A stretch of 64,000 nt of DNA from Dermacentor variabilis (GCF_050947875.1 NC_134569.1:201379627-201443626); one strand, 5' to 3'; positions 10,218-21,640 are shown, counted from the first letter of the stretch. Numbers and translations: made by a program. Notes: generated by a model from the sequence alone, not told the origin.

Positions 10218-11140
10218 TTTTTTTCGACAATGTTTGCGCGCAAGTACAGCTGGAGCTTCACTTTTGGTCTCTAGGGTTGTTCGGTGTACTTTCCTGTGAC
10301 GTGTCCTGTTGCTTAGCTAGCCTTTCTGATCTCGACTTCAAGAAGTGCAATCTGACTAAACAGGCATTGTTGCGCCATATCGGTATTTCTGTGGAGAAAG
10401 AGAGACAAGATCAAAGGGACCAGTGCAAAGTTTGTACTTCGGAAGACACTGAGGTTGCGCCACTAAAGGAAGAGCACAAAAAGTGCGAGGTGGCGAAACC
10501 CTCAGAGACAGTGTGAGAAAAGCGAGGCCGTCGCCAGTCTAGAAAGAGGGTCCATTCCTAAAGGCACCCCTTGCGGATACGAGACTTGTTCCAGTAGTGA
10601 TGAGAAGGTTAATGAGGATCTGGAGACCTTCCTTCTATCAGAGCAGATGGGCGACTTTCCAGAATCGTCTAGGTTAGACCGGGATACGGTGCCGGCCGAG
10701 CCGAGAAAAGACCCGACGCAGCCGAACGGAGAGGAGTTTGCTCAAGGCCCCAGCATCGGTGACTGCGCAACGGAGTCGTAAACCAAAGCAGAGCCAGCAG
10801 GCATCACGCAGAGGCCTCCTTGCGGGCACGAGGCTTGTTTCAGCAACCCTACGTTCCACCTTCCTCGTGCCTCACCACTTGAATGGCTCTTTGGCATTGC
10901 CGAGAATAGAGAGCGAAGAACAGACAGTGGCGATCCGGAAAGGCGTTCCTTGCGTGGACGAGGCTTGTTTCGGTAGCCCTAACAGTGTAAAGGAGGCGCT
11001 GAAAACCTTCCTCATACCACCGCACTTGGGCGACGTTCTGGAATTGCCAAATGTATAGAATGCCATGGTGACCAAGCATGGCAGGAACCCGACGCTCAGG
11101 GTTTTTAGCGGCACATTCTACGACCACCTCATAGAATAAA
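10218..11140 (+). pseudogene. Decayed downstream part of LTR element, three repeats
   Basis: Short frames in different phases suggest one former coding region. Three imperfect ~150-200 bp repeats begin near 10566, 10819 and 10945. Each encodes a 'PCGxEACFS'-like motif followed by a 'LETFL'-like segment. The residues are Ser-, Glu- and Cys-rich. The arrangement (gag-like N-terminus, then a repeated Ser/Cys-rich region) recalls the intact 558-residue protein at 58636-60312. No capsid, protease or RT motif is seen, and the right end of the element was not found. Confidence 0.45.
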
Positions 11141-11479
11141 GAACCAACTTAGAGAAGGGAAACAGTACCTTCCGCAGTGGTTCGAAAATAAGCAGCGGCA
11201 GCGCATGGAACTTACTTAGGTGGACGCCAGATGGTGTTGCTCAATCCGGAAGCGGAAGTGCACTTTTTTAAGAGCAAAATCCAATATGGCCGCTTTTGCC
11301 GGTAGCGTACGCTGGTACGCGCCGTGCTTGCCCTGCCGGCTATGCGGCATGCCTCAATGCCTTCGCTGCCGCGTAGCTGGTGCGTTCTAATTGCCAAGAG
11401 CCTCTACTGACGCCCATACAAACAAGCCACAAGTGAGTGAACAGAACGTGCGACTTTATTGGCAGAAGACAAGCAGTGT
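11141..11479. other. No gene recognised; GC-rich
   Basis: The stretch holds an ETS-like core (ccggaagcggaagt at about 11250) and CG-rich sequence but no reliable reading frame. It could be promoter-like or just repeat DNA. Confidence 0.3.
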
Positions 11480-12188
11480 ACATTGTCGTGCAAAAGCAGA
11501 AATAAAATTTGTATGTCGATATACGCCGGAATCATTGATGCGAGCTCGTAAACGGCTCACCGTCGTCGTCGCTCGTGGTGGTGAGGTTAACGAGCGACAA
11601 CCAGTAGTGGAAACTGATTGGACAGAGTGTGCCACCTGTTTGCAGCGACAGTCGCCGTTAAAAATGCCCAACTTGCATTCCGAAGCAATCGGGTTACGCA
11701 GGCATCTGCTGCCGCAGCCTACACAGCGACATGGACTACCCCGGATTTTAGCCGTTCACTCCTTTGCAATCTGCACGTTTCTTTTCTTTCGGGGGCCGCT
11801 AATGTGTGGCTCACACTTGGTGTCTCACATTGTCTCAATATGGACAAGTCGCTTTCGTGGGCATCGCCTTCATCAGCTACTTTTGCGGGCCTTTACAACC
11901 ATGTGGCTATCAACTTCATACGCATCGGACTATGTAAGCACGTATGCTGGTCTCCGTTCATGCCTAATCGCGGCCGAGAAAGGCCAGAGGCACAATTTGC
12001 CCATGGCTGCAGCAAGAAAGGGCGAACTGGGTGCGCGAATCATGGTGCATGAAAATTGGGAGTCTATGTCACTGTGCAGGCTGCAGGAGCGAATGCTTAC
12101 TTCGAGAGACTGCTTGCCAATGCAACTGACCGGGCCGCCACATCGAGAAGCATAACACGGCGACCGTAGCCAAGTGACATAACAGCAA
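11480..12188 (+). repeat. ~709-bp tandem unit, copy 1
   Basis: Aligns in direct orientation with 12189-12905 at an offset of about 709 bases. Matching blocks include 'gagcgacaa', 'gattggacagag', 'cacctgtttg', 'cgaagcaatc', 'caggcatctgctgccgca', 'acacagcgacatggactac' and 'tatgctggtctccgtt'. A long frame covers part of it, but the frame is not conserved in copy 2, so I treat the unit as non-coding. Confidence 0.75.
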
Positions 12189-12905
12189 AATTAAACAGCA
12201 ATCAGTCACCGCATGAGGTTCAGACAATACATTATACATTGGCTACGAACCATCTTACAGGCATAATGCTTGCCTTTGTCGCATGCGGTGGTCTGGCAAC
12301 GAGCGACAAGCAGCGGTACAAACAGATTGGACAGAGCCTCGCACCTGTTTGAACCAACAGTTGCTGTTGAAGATGAGCAACTTCCATTGCGAAGCAATCA
12401 GGTGACGCAGGCATCTGCTGCCGCAACCAACACAGCGACATGGACTACCCGGCATTTTAGCGTTAACTCCTTTCCAACCTGCACATTTATTTTCTTTCGA
12501 GGGCCGCTTTCGAGGGCCGCTCACACTTTGTGTCCCACTTTGTCTCAATGTGGACAATTCGCTTTTGTGGGCATTACCTTCGGCAGCCATTTTTGCGGGC
12601 CTTTCCACCCATACGGCTATCAACTTCATACACTTCGAACCATGTAAGCACATATGCTGGTCTCCGTTTTGAGCAAATCATGGCCGAGGTAGGCCACAAG
12701 CACAATTTGCCCATTGCCGAAAGGGGAGCACCAGTTACGGTGTGTGTATACTGGTGGTCTATATCGCTTTACGGACTGCAGGAGCAAATGCTTACCTCGA
12801 GGGACTGCTTACCAATGCAACTGACCAGGCCCCCACATCCGAGAAACGTAACGCAGTTACCACAACCAAGTGGGGCAGCAAAACCAGATTTTGCAATCAA
12901 TCACT
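12189..12905 (+). repeat. ~709-bp tandem unit, copy 2
   Basis: Second direct copy of the unit at 11480-12188, with substitutions, small indels and an internal short duplication of 'tttcgagggccgc' near 12497-12520. The first 90 bases are weakly conserved; the rest aligns well to about 12880. Confidence 0.75.
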
Positions 12906-14560
12906 TCAGTGTAGCTTGCGCAAAGACCCAGGCTATCGAGGAAGAAGAGCAATCATCAATGAGACTAGGAATATGGAAAATGAGAAAGCTTGCATTCAAG
13001 AGAGAAGCCGCTCTGCTCTGCAAGCATTGAAGGCTAAAAACACCAAGAAAAGTAAAATGGTGCATAGCAGATGGTGCATAGGTTAATGCAAGACACATGA
13101 CGATGCTGCATCACATATTTCAGGAGAGGAATTGCGCATGACAACATACACTAGAAGATACCGCTACAGATATCCTAGGCTACTAGACAGTGACTGGTAT
13201 TAAGTATCAGCGAAGAATCGGTTGACCTTTATGTTTGGATGAGGATGAATGATCTCTAACAAGAATGGGCAATGCAAAAGCTTGCAATTATAGAAGAAAA
13301 ATTACACTTGGCACAAACGGAATTGACATGGCTAGGAAGCTGATTAAGGGCAAACTGATGGAACTCGATCTTTTGGCCAGCGATGTCCGTGCTTGGTCAG
13401 ATGTAGCAGGTGCATCTGAAGACGAAGAATTTCTAGAAAGTCCTTTTTGAGTTACCTGGATGACTGAGCCAAATGTCCGTGGTGGTGGAATGGTGGCTGA
13501 AGCTCTTTTCAGCCTTGACACAGTCCTCTGAAGACTTGATATCTCATCCATATTCTTCTGCATGCGCTTCTTTGTTCGTGGTGTAAAAGCCTTGCAAATT
13601 CGGCTCCAGCCCCTTCCTGTTGGTGCGGATATGAGCTACTGTGATGACCAAGGTGTGCTTGGCATAGACACTCTTGGGGCAGAACGGTGACATATGAGAT
13701 AAAGCAGATTAGCCAAACTCATGTGTGTTTTATTTTATGTTCGAACCAATTATACTGAATGATAAATATGAACACATTCATATCTGCTGCAAACAGCAAG
13801 CCAATATAGCATATATCAAACATATTTATTTATGAACCATGTGTTGTTTACCTTGTAGTAGTAGCCAACGTCCACACTATGACCTTGTTGTAGCAGACAG
13901 CAGCTTCTGTTTAGTGCGTGGATTGTGTTGCTTTATACTGGTGCCGTCCTCATTACTGCATGTCCGGAACAGAAATTTTGACTGAATCAGAAATTGAAAA
14001 AGTAAACTTTTGCAATATGAAATGCAAAAAGGTGTTACATATATATTGTAATGGTTTGCGACTACCGAACACATGCAAATGTACACTGTTTATTCTAGCG
14101 TACGTGATTAAGCAGCATGGTAAATAAATATTGTTACTCTCCGTAAAATTGAAGTCTGCCTAACTACAATGCATGTCAACAGCTTAAGTATTACTGAGAT
14201 CACAAATGAGAACATTTGTGCGTTCATTTATACGCTAGGAGAGATCACACTGCTGGTTCCACCAGCAAATGAATGAAAGTCATGAAGCTATTAGAACTGA
14301 TGCATCATTTTTCTGCACGGACGTGCAGAAAAAGCGGTATGCACCACTTCCCTACTGCAAAAATAAATGCCCTACGGTAAACCAAACTGAACAGCAAGAA
14401 CATTTGGAACCAGCAAGTGCGAAATATGGGTGAATTGTCATGCTTGCAACTGTTTAATACATTAAATTCTGTACTTTCACTTCATTTTACCAAAGGATTA
14501 TTCGGTTTTGTGGACGAAAGAAGTTGCCGGTGGACTCGAAAAAAAAGTTTAATATGTATA
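12906..14560. other. No gene recognised; AT-rich with short frames
   Basis: Short plus-strand frames, such as 13265-13450 with 'MARKLIKGKLMELDLLASDV', look compositionally protein-like, but I cannot place them in a family. They could be gene remnants or lone exons. From about 13700 on, the DNA is AT-rich without repeats I can match. Confidence 0.35.
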
Positions 14561-14651
14561 TTGATAAGGAAGGAAGGAAAAAGTGGAGAAGGAAGGCAGG
14601 GAGGTTAACCAATTTAGCCTAACCGGTTTGCAACCCTACACATGGGGATGG

Positions 14652-14675
14652 GAGGAGAGAGAGAGAGAGAGAGAG
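14652..14675. repeat. (GA)n microsatellite
   Basis: About 12 GA units within the 3' UTR region of the LINE. Confidence 0.9.
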
Positions 14676-14712
14676 CACATAACACAGCAAACACATCGTA
14701 AGTTACAGTCCG

Positions 14713-15693
14713 TCACTCTTGCGCGGTACGCGACATCACTGTCGCAGCCACTTGTCCAAGCCCGTATCCTTCATAAACCGAAGTAGTGCCTTCGTCGCCT
14801 TCAGCTGCGATGTCTTCTGTCGGCGATATATGCGATGTCTTCTGTCGGCGATATATGAAAATTGTTGCAACTGACAATGGTCTATTGTCCAAGTGCGCTA
14901 GAACGGACGCCATGGACTGTCTCTGAACATTATATGCAGGAGAGTCGCACAGAATGTGTTCCAGCGTCTCCTCGCAAAGACAGGCATTGCAGAGAGCGTT
15001 GTCGGCCATTCCAATGCGAAACGAGTAGGATTTAGTGAAGGCCACCACTAGCCATAAGCGATAAAGCAGGGTGGCCTCACTTCGGCGGAGTCCAGTTGGC
15101 ATACAGAGATGCATCAATGAGGGCAGGTCGTGTTGATTGCTACGGTTCGTCTGGCTGCTTGGTGTGCACCATAGAGAGAGCGTGATCTCCCGTGCAAGCA
15201 CTTGAAGTCTGCTGGCTGCGTCGGACCGTGAAAGTGGTATGGCCTCTTCCTGTGTGTCTTCAAGAGCTGTCCGAGCGGCTTTATCGGCGTCTTCATTTCC
15301 TATGACGCCGCAGTGACTTGGCAGCCACTGAAACGTCACGTGATGTCCTTTCTCATGTGACGTATAGAGTACGCATCTAATATCAAGCACGAGCTGTTCG
15401 AATGGCCCGCGACGCAGAGCTGATAGCACAGATTGTAGGGCTGCCTTTGAGTCACTGAAAATTGACCATTGTCGAGGTGGTTCCCGATTGACGAAACAAA
15501 GTGCAGCGCGAAGAGCAGCTAGTTCCGCAGTAGTAGATGTCGTTGGGTGGTCAGTCCTAAAGCTGATGGTAATACCTCTTGCTGGGACGACCACAGCACC
15601 GGACGAACACTGGATGTTTGTGGAACCATTAGTATAAATATGTGTACTGTCCGCGTACCTCTCGTGCAGAAGCAGAGACAGTTGTTTCAGCAC
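14713..15693 (-). pseudogene. LINE RNase H domain and C-terminus
   Basis: A 326-codon frame shows RNase H blocks: 'YTNGS' at 20-24 (the first catalytic Asp is Asn22 here), 'TTAELAAL' with Glu57, 'FSDSKAAL' with Asp81, and 'GNEDADKAA' with Asp137. A C-terminal Cys/His cluster ('CNACLCEETLEHILC') follows, as in RNase H-bearing LINEs. With the first Asp lost, the domain is predicted inactive. Confidence 0.8.
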
Positions 15694-15762
15694 AGGCGAC
15701 GGCAGCTCAGACTTTTTGCCGATTCCTGATACGCTGAGATGGACTGTGGGACTGACAAGACA

Positions 15763-17112
15763 TCAAGGGGGTATCGGTGGTTTAGATGCAGCGGTGAAGC
15801 CCGAGGGAAGTTTGTCGTTATACTTGACGATAGTTTTAGAGAATGATAGTTGGTGCCTGTCTGAAGGTAGTGTTGCAAGGTGGTGATAGGGGGCACGTGC
15901 AAAATGTCTGATATGCGTTCTCAGGGCTTCCACCGTGATGTGAGTTTGCATTGGATGGTCCCGAGCAATCGCAATAGTTGCCTCAGTTGACGTGCATCTG
16001 GGAAAACCAAGACAAACTCTGAATGCTTGAGCTCGTGCTGCCTGCAGAACACGAATATTTGTCTTGCAGGTGTTGTTCAGTACAGGTAGACTGTATCTTA
16101 AAAAACCGAGAAAGAGAGCTCTGTAGAGTCTCAGCATTGCGTCTACTGACATCCCCCACGTCTTTCCTGTCAAGTATTTAAACAACTGGGAGGCTGCTGT
16201 CAGGCGCCGTTTCATGTAGGCCACGTGCGGGCTCCAACTGAGGTCTCGGTCGATAATTACGCCAAGAAATCTGTTGGTTCTGACATAGGAAATGGTCCGC
16301 CCATTGATTGAGATGACATAAGGCGTCATTGGTTTGCGAGTAAGTGCCACTAGGGCGCATTTTTCTGGCGATATTCTCATACCTTGTTCACACAAGTAGC
16401 TCGCTGTCAAAGTAGCCGCTCTTTGAAGCCGTGCACGTATCTGAGGACGTGTGACTGCCGAAGTCCATACACAAATGTCGTCAGTGTATATTGGAATTTT
16501 GGTGGTAGTTGGCAAGTGTTCAGCAAGTCCAATAAGAGCCAGGTTGAATAGTGTCGGGCTGAGAGCACCGCCTTGAGGAACGCCCCTGCTGGTATAGCGT
16601 CGCGTAGTTGGGCCATCGTCAGTTAACACATAGAATGATCTTGCAGATAGGTAACTTGCAATCCACAAAAATACTCGCCCACCTAGGTCAATCGTCACAA
16701 GAGCGTCGAGAATGGCCTCATGTAATACGTTATCGTATGCCCCTTTCACATCTAAGAATAAAGCTGCAGATATACGTTTACGGGACCTTTCGTGCTGGAC
16801 ATATGAAACGAGATCAACTACATTGTCGATGGAAGAGCGGTCACGTCGAAAACCAGCCATGGAATTCGGATAAATCTTGTAGTATTCAAGGTACCATTCC
16901 AGGCGGCCAAGGATCATCCGTTCCATTATCTTTCCCACACAGCTGGCCAACGCTATTGGGCGGTAAGAGGTGAGCTCTAGCGGGGATTTGCCCTGCTTCA
17001 AGATTGGCACCAGGCGGCTCACTTTCCATTCGTCAGGAACATTTCCCTCCTGCCATGAGGTGTTGTAGAGACTCAATAGTGCTATCCGTGCGGATACTGC
17101 GGGATAGCACAA
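15763..17112 (-). pseudogene. LINE reverse transcriptase domain
   Basis: A 449-codon open frame holds the RT fingers and palm: 'YRPIAL' at 50-55, 'LFLDVKGAYD' around Asp121, 'RGVPQGGALSP' at 176-186, and the catalytic box 'YTDD' at 209-212, where most relatives have YADD. Thumb motifs such as 'FLGVIID' follow. It is in phase with the endonuclease frame upstream, separated only by one stop codon, so both belonged to one ORF2. The frame then shifts into the RNase H part near 15700. Confidence 0.85.
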
Positions 17113-17115
17113 GGC

Positions 17116-18210
17116 TCAGTATGATATGCCATCTGGACCCGGAGATGATGAGCGTCTGCAGAGAGCTAGTGCCACCTCGAGCTCCTCCATTGTAAAAGGA
17201 AGGTCCATGCTGCAGTCACGGGAATGGGGGATGTCATCTCGGGCTGGAGGATCTGGGCGTGTCGCTTGGTCTGCCATCCGCTTACAAATGTCTTCTGCGA
17301 CATCGATGCCCTGCCGCCCTTGGAAAAGCGCGAGCGCCTTGAATGGAAAACGCTGTTCCGGAAGGCAACGCAGACCTTGCACCGTTTTCCAAATGTGAGA
17401 CAGCGGCTTGCGGGGGTCGAGTGTCTGGCAAAACGTTGCCCAACGTTCAGACGCTAATCTATCCATTCGACGCTGAATCTTCTTTTGTATCCTCCTGGCT
17501 GCCCTAAGGTCATGGATTGATTTTGTACGCCGATATCGACGTTCCGCCCGGCGACGAAGTGCGCGAAGTCGCTCTGATTCTATGTCGAAGTCGTTTCGCG
17601 TGTAAGAGATCGTCAGCATGCGAGTGGCGTTTCGCATCGTATTTCTAATTGTTTGTTCTAAGCCAGAGGGTAGGCCCTCGCTGCAGGCATCTTCCATATC
17701 AGATTTGAAGTTGGCCCATTGAATCGTCCGAATGGTATTCCGTGGGCCAGATCTAGACGACAAGCCTTTGATGTTCAGATAGGTGGGAATGTGATCACTC
17801 CCATGTGTCTCAATATCTGGAAACCACTTCACATATCTGGCGAGAGAGTTGGAGACGAAAGCAAGGTCGAGGCAGCTGCCGTATGTCACGCCTCGAAGAA
17901 AGGTGGGGCTAGCATCGTTCAAGAGAGTAAGGCCATAGTTGTAGGCGATGCTTGATAATCTTCGTCCTCTTGCATTTGTCTTTGTACTTACCCATGCTGG
18001 ATGGCGTGCATTGAAATCTCCTATGATGACCCATGGGACTGGGCAAACACTCAAGACATCCGCTAATCTTTTAGTGTCGAAATTGCTGGAAGGCGATATA
18101 TACGCGCCTATGAGAGTAAACAAGAGTTTACTCTCATAGTCGTACCATGACAAGTCGTACCATGACCCAATTGACAGACGTCTTGGGGCCGTTCCGAAAG
18201 GGAGGGACAA
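17116..18210 (-). pseudogene. LINE endonuclease domain and start of RT
   Basis: A 364-codon frame contains the C-terminal two thirds of an AP-like endonuclease. Residues 63-67 are 'IGDFN' and 138-140 are 'SDH', both catalytic blocks of the exonuclease-endonuclease-phosphatase fold. A basic linker follows, and the frame ends with 'SSPGPDGISY', the first RT block. A TGA at 17113-17115 separates it from the RT frame, which continues in phase. A small tandem duplication of 'gtcgtaccatgacaa' lies at about 18140-18170. The endonuclease would nick target DNA for target-primed reverse transcription. Confidence 0.8.
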
Positions 18211-18212
18211 AG

Positions 18213-18755
18213 ATGGTTAAAAGTAGCCTACTGATGGGCTTGCCCGCTCCTTGGCTGGCAAACGTTTCAAATAATTGCCCGTTGTGACAGCTGCGAAGTA
18301 TGCTTCCCAGATGGTCGCCTACTGCGACAGGTACGTGACTCAGTCGAGCATATTTTCGAGTTTCACTGCACAGCGGGGCAAGGAAATAGCAAAACGCGGT
18401 TGTCCTCAGCTGAGGCGTTTAAGTTATTGGCAGGGCTGACTTAACTGAGACGCTTGATTTTTTTTTTCCTTTGCTTTTTTGTCATTTTCATCAGCTATGT
18501 CTTTTAATAAGTGTTTATGCCTCGATAGGTAACATAAATATTTTTTGTTGTTGTTGTGTTCTAAACGATCTGCCTTTGTCGTGCGCCTCAGAGCTGCGTG
18601 AGTTGCGCCTTCTCTGAGACACGATTGAAACCAAATTGATCAAAACGTTAGGCACGCTACCATTTCAAGCTTGTTTAGGGTCGTTTGCGCAGCGATCCTC
18701 TATGGCTGTCTCGAAATTAATTATAGGAGAGGGTATGATTACCTTGCATATTTCG
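18213..18755. other. No firm gene; possible LINE Cys/His tail
   Basis: The plus-strand frame at about 18270-18450 reads 'CDSCEVCFPDGRLL' and 'DSVEHIFEFHC', which has the spacing of a LINE C-terminal zinc cluster, then stops. This is too short to assign. The rest is T-rich, with (TTG)n-like sequence near 18545. Confidence 0.3.
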
Positions 18756-18985
18756 GAACTCACCGTGGTTGCTCAGTGGCTATGGTGTTGGGCTGCTGAG
18801 CACGAGGTCGCGGGATCGAATCCCGGCCACGGCGGCCGCATTTCGATGGGGGCGATATGCGAAAACACCCGTGTGCTTAGATTTAGGTGCACGTTAAAGA
18901 ACCCCAGGTGGTCAAAATTTCCGGAGTCCTCCACTACGGCGTGCCTCATAATCAGAAAGTGGTTTTGGCACGTAAAACCCCAAAT
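18756..18985 (+). repeat. Ruka-type tRNA-derived SINE
   Basis: The 5' tRNA-like part (18761-18834) has an A box in 'tggttgctcagtggctatgg' and a B box at 18813-18823 (ggatcgaatcc). It is followed by the body with 'acccgtgtgcttagatttag', 'aaagaaccccaggtggtc' and 'gtgcctcataatcagaaagt', and it ends in (AT)n. I recognise this as Ruka, a SINE described in ixodid ticks whose head resembles serine tRNA. Two further copies are at 61955-62085 and 62370-62610. This copy is close to full length. Confidence 0.8.
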
Positions 18986-19487
18986 ATATATATTTCGGAG
19001 GGGGTTTGTGTGCCTGCTTGGTCGCTCCTTGGACGCTGTGCGGATTTGATCGCTAAATACCAGTTCCCAGCCTACGACCTGCAGCCAATCCTCGCTCGAA
19101 GATGACCATTGCCTCTGGATGTGATCCTCCCGGCGAGCCCGGGACTTCGAGCCGGAGCTGAGTCTGTTGAGCGGCCAAGACCTCTTCAAGGGGCACCAAT
19201 GAGCTGACCCTTTGCGAGCCCTCTTCCTGGCGGTGGACGGGATGTTGTGATCGGCCGTTCACCCCGCGACAACCTCCGGTCCCGGGTAGCGCGATTAGGG
19301 GGAATGGGCCGACGGCCTCGTGAAAATGGTTTTCAAAACGGATGATTTATGGCCAGCACGGGAGTATCCCGGTCAGGAGAGGTTCGGGCAATTAGCATGG
19401 ATACGGTCCTTCACCTGTCAGCCTCCCAAATTGGCACGTCCACGACGGAGTAAGTGTACGATCCCCCTTCCGCTGTTTGTGCCCAGT
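18986..19487. other. No gene recognised; possibly LTR-element interior
   Basis: GC-richer sequence lying upstream of an LTR-like segment. It has no convincing coding frame. Confidence 0.3.
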
Positions 19488-19820
19488 GTTATGCGTGTGT
19501 TTCCGACAAAGCTGTATTCGCAGGGAAAGGGCAACAGACCTCCGTATTGGGGGGACCTGATATCATCGGTCTCCTGACGCCGGATTGGGCGAGGTGACTA
19601 AACAATGACCACGCAGAGGATAAAAGGAACGACGGGCGGCGGGAGTCATCGGTTGCTAAAACTTCATCATGAACTTTTTCGGTACTACTTTGAATTTTCT
19701 TGTAAATATGCAAATATAAACGTGCTTGTAAAACGTCCTGGATATCGGGCCCGGCCCCATGTTGCGTTACTCCTCCACGAGTAAAGTACATTCCACATCT
19801 TCGGACCCCGAGCCGCAACA
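19488..19820 (+). mobile_element. Partial or solo LTR, same family as 9480-9655
   Basis: The right 200 bases (19615-19820) match the LTR at 9480-9655 and end in the same ...gcaaca. A TATA-like gataaaagg is at about 19619. The left edge (possible TGTTATG at 19488) is a guess and no target duplication was found. RTE-type sequence follows directly. Confidence 0.5.
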
Positions 19821-20318
19821 ATATGAAGAAGACAAAGATAATGATCCATAGTCGGGCAAGGGAACGAGAATTCATGATCGCCAGTCAGCCTCTAGAGTCT
19901 GTGCAGGATTACGTTTACCTAGGTCAATTACTAACACGGGACACTGATCATGAGAAGGAAGTTTACAGAAGAATAAATATGGGTTGGAGCGCATTCCGAC
20001 AGATCCTGGCTGGTAGTTTACCATTATCATTAAAAAGAAATGTGTACAATAAATGCATTCTAGAGGTGCTGACATATGTGGCAGAAATTTGGAGACTGAC
20101 AAAGAGCTCCCAAAACAAGTTCAGGACCGCGCAAAGAGCGATGGAACGGATAACGTTAGGCATAATGTTAAGAGACAGGAAGAGAGCGGTGTGGATCAGA
20201 GAGCAAACAGGGATAGCCGGTATTCTAATTGACATGAAGAGAAAGAAATGGAGCTGGGCAGGTCACGTGATGCGTGGGTTAGATAACCGGCGGACCATTA
20301 GTGTTACAGAATGGGTGT

Positions 20319-20893
20319 TGTTGCAAATGGGTCTCAAGCCCCAAGGGTAGCGTTGGCCTGGCGGCCTGGGGCACAGTTGGAAGCATCCGAAGGTCTGGCA
20401 AAGGATGAGTCGACTGCTAACAGAACAACTTGTTTATTCTATCATCGCAAAAGAGCGGCGGTCAGGTCGACCGAAGTGGAGAAACGGGAGACCACGTTAC
20501 TCGACTGAATAAATCGAAGCTTCTCTTTTGGCGTCCGGGGGCAGCTGCTTTTATACTCTCGCAGTCGAGGGAAGAAGGAACGGCTCGGAAGAGGCGCACG
20601 TGACGGAGGCGCACGGAACACGTCGCGACAAGTCTCCGCCGGGCCGGCGCCGATCAGACCTCCTCGCTTCACAGTTGGGGAGCTCCTCTCCCCGGCTGCC
20701 GCGCTTTGACAAGCGTGGGCACCAACATGCACACACACACACACGCACACACACGAAGACACGTGGCATTGAAACATGTCTGGACGCGCTTGGTAAGAGG
20801 CGTTGGGGCAGCGCTGAACTGGCCAAAATGTCCGCCGCTGTAAACAAAGCCCCGGCGTCCGGCTATACCGCACGTCGGAGGCGAAACGTAACA
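20319..20893 (-). mobile_element. Solo LTR of the Gmr1-like family
   Basis: Matches the LTRs at 37967-38822 and 44073-44928 over both ends ('aagccccaagggtagcgttg', 'ttggcgtccgggggcagctg', 'aggcgaaacgtaaca'). It lacks the 54-bp minisatellite and instead carries a (CA)n tract at 20727-20757. It begins TG and ends CA, with flanks gtgt (20315-20318) and gtgc (20894-20897), a target duplication with one change. No internal region is present, so it arose by LTR-LTR recombination. It splits the RTE fragment. Confidence 0.8.
20727..20757. repeat. (CA)n microsatellite
   Basis: An imperfect CA run inside the solo LTR, at the position equivalent to the end of the minisatellite in the full-length LTRs. 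Confidence 0.8.
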
Positions 20894-21094
20894 GTGCCAA
20901 GAGACGGGAAGTGCAGTCGAGGAGGGCAGAAGACTAGGTGCAGGGATAAAATTAAGAAATTCGCTGTCGCTAGCTGGAATTGGTCGGCGTAAAACAAGGA
21001 TAATTGGAGAACGCAGGGAGAGGTCTTCGTCATGCAGTGGACATAACATAGGCTGATGATGATGATGACTGTGATGATGATACGAAAAGGATAG

Positions 21095-21640
21095 TATTGT
21101 ATCGGCCGTATGAACTTGCAGACATTCGCTTACTAACAAAAACTAACTAAAACTAACTAAACAGGCAAACAGAAACACACCTCACTTAATGAGCGCGAAC
21201 GCTCGCTGTCAATAGGCTGACGTGAACCAGAACGGCGGCAGCAGCTTGCGAATTGAGCTTCGCGCTGCGTCTCGCGTCAGCGCGAACTAAGCGGCGAGAA
21301 CACAGCGCAGACAAAGGTATGAGCCCTCAGCGCACCTAGTCACCGCAGATCGTTTTCAAGAGAGAGCTCACGCTGCTGCACTCAGCCGCAACATGCCCAG
21401 CCGCCGCCGAAGTAGAAGCACCCCCCACCCCGGTGCCTTTCGCGTGGTGGAAGACGGCGTGCTTACTCCCCACCTTCCTCCCTTGCGCGCACTTTCACTC
21501 GCACCTACAGAACATAGCGCGCAGCCACGGTGTCATCGCATTTGGCCCTTATATGTAACGTCGGGGGGATGACGACGACGACGGTGCAAATTAGCCTGGA
21601 ATGTACATGTAATTGGTATAGCAATTATAAAACAACGTTC
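21095..21640 (-). repeat. Interspersed repeat family A
   Basis: Collinear with 25440-26100: 'gcttgcagacattcgcttac', 'gcgaactaagcggcgagaac', 'cgcagatcg-ttttcaag', 'ttcctcccttgcg', 'actttcactcgcac' and an end near 'atgtaattggtatagcaatt'. It is the reverse of 24176-24800. No coding evidence. The left part begins right after the RTE tail. Confidence 0.65.

Larger units (their letters stand above)
14565..18212 (-). mobile_element. LINE of the R1/I-type (EN-RT-RNase H), 5' truncated
   Basis: Reading on the minus strand, the element runs from inside an AP endonuclease domain through reverse transcriptase and RNase H to a 3' UTR. The UTR contains 'ggttaacctccctgcc' and a (CT)n tract (14652-14675). 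The same 3' UTR word recurs in the LINE remnant at 56390-56694. The endonuclease N-terminus and ORF1 are absent, so the copy is 5' truncated near 18212. It is damaged by one nonsense codon, frame changes and a catalytic substitution. Confidence 0.85.
19821..21090 (+). pseudogene. RTE-clade LINE C-terminal fragment
   Basis: Bases 19823-20310 encode the RT thumb and C-terminal region seen in RTE elements: 'VYLGQLLTRDTDHEKEVYRR', 'LPLSLKRNVYNKCI', 'YVAEIWRLTK', 'FRTAQRAMERI', 'RKRAVWIREQT' and 'KKWSWAGHVMRG'. The same blocks occur in the better copy at 26884-27771. The coding sequence breaks at 20319 where a solo LTR is inserted, and it resumes at 20894 with the C-terminal linker and a 3' end of 'ggctgatgatgatgatgac'. 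The 5' part, including the catalytic YADD box, is missing. Confidence 0.8.

Noticed and set aside
11391..12155. 254-codon plus-strand frame
   Set aside because: It spans the start of a tandem non-coding repeat, is not conserved in the second copy, and shows no motif.
20442..21139. Overlapping frames of 150 or more codons on both strands
   Set aside because: They cover the solo LTR and RTE tail and contain only LTR-derived or simple-repeat sequence.
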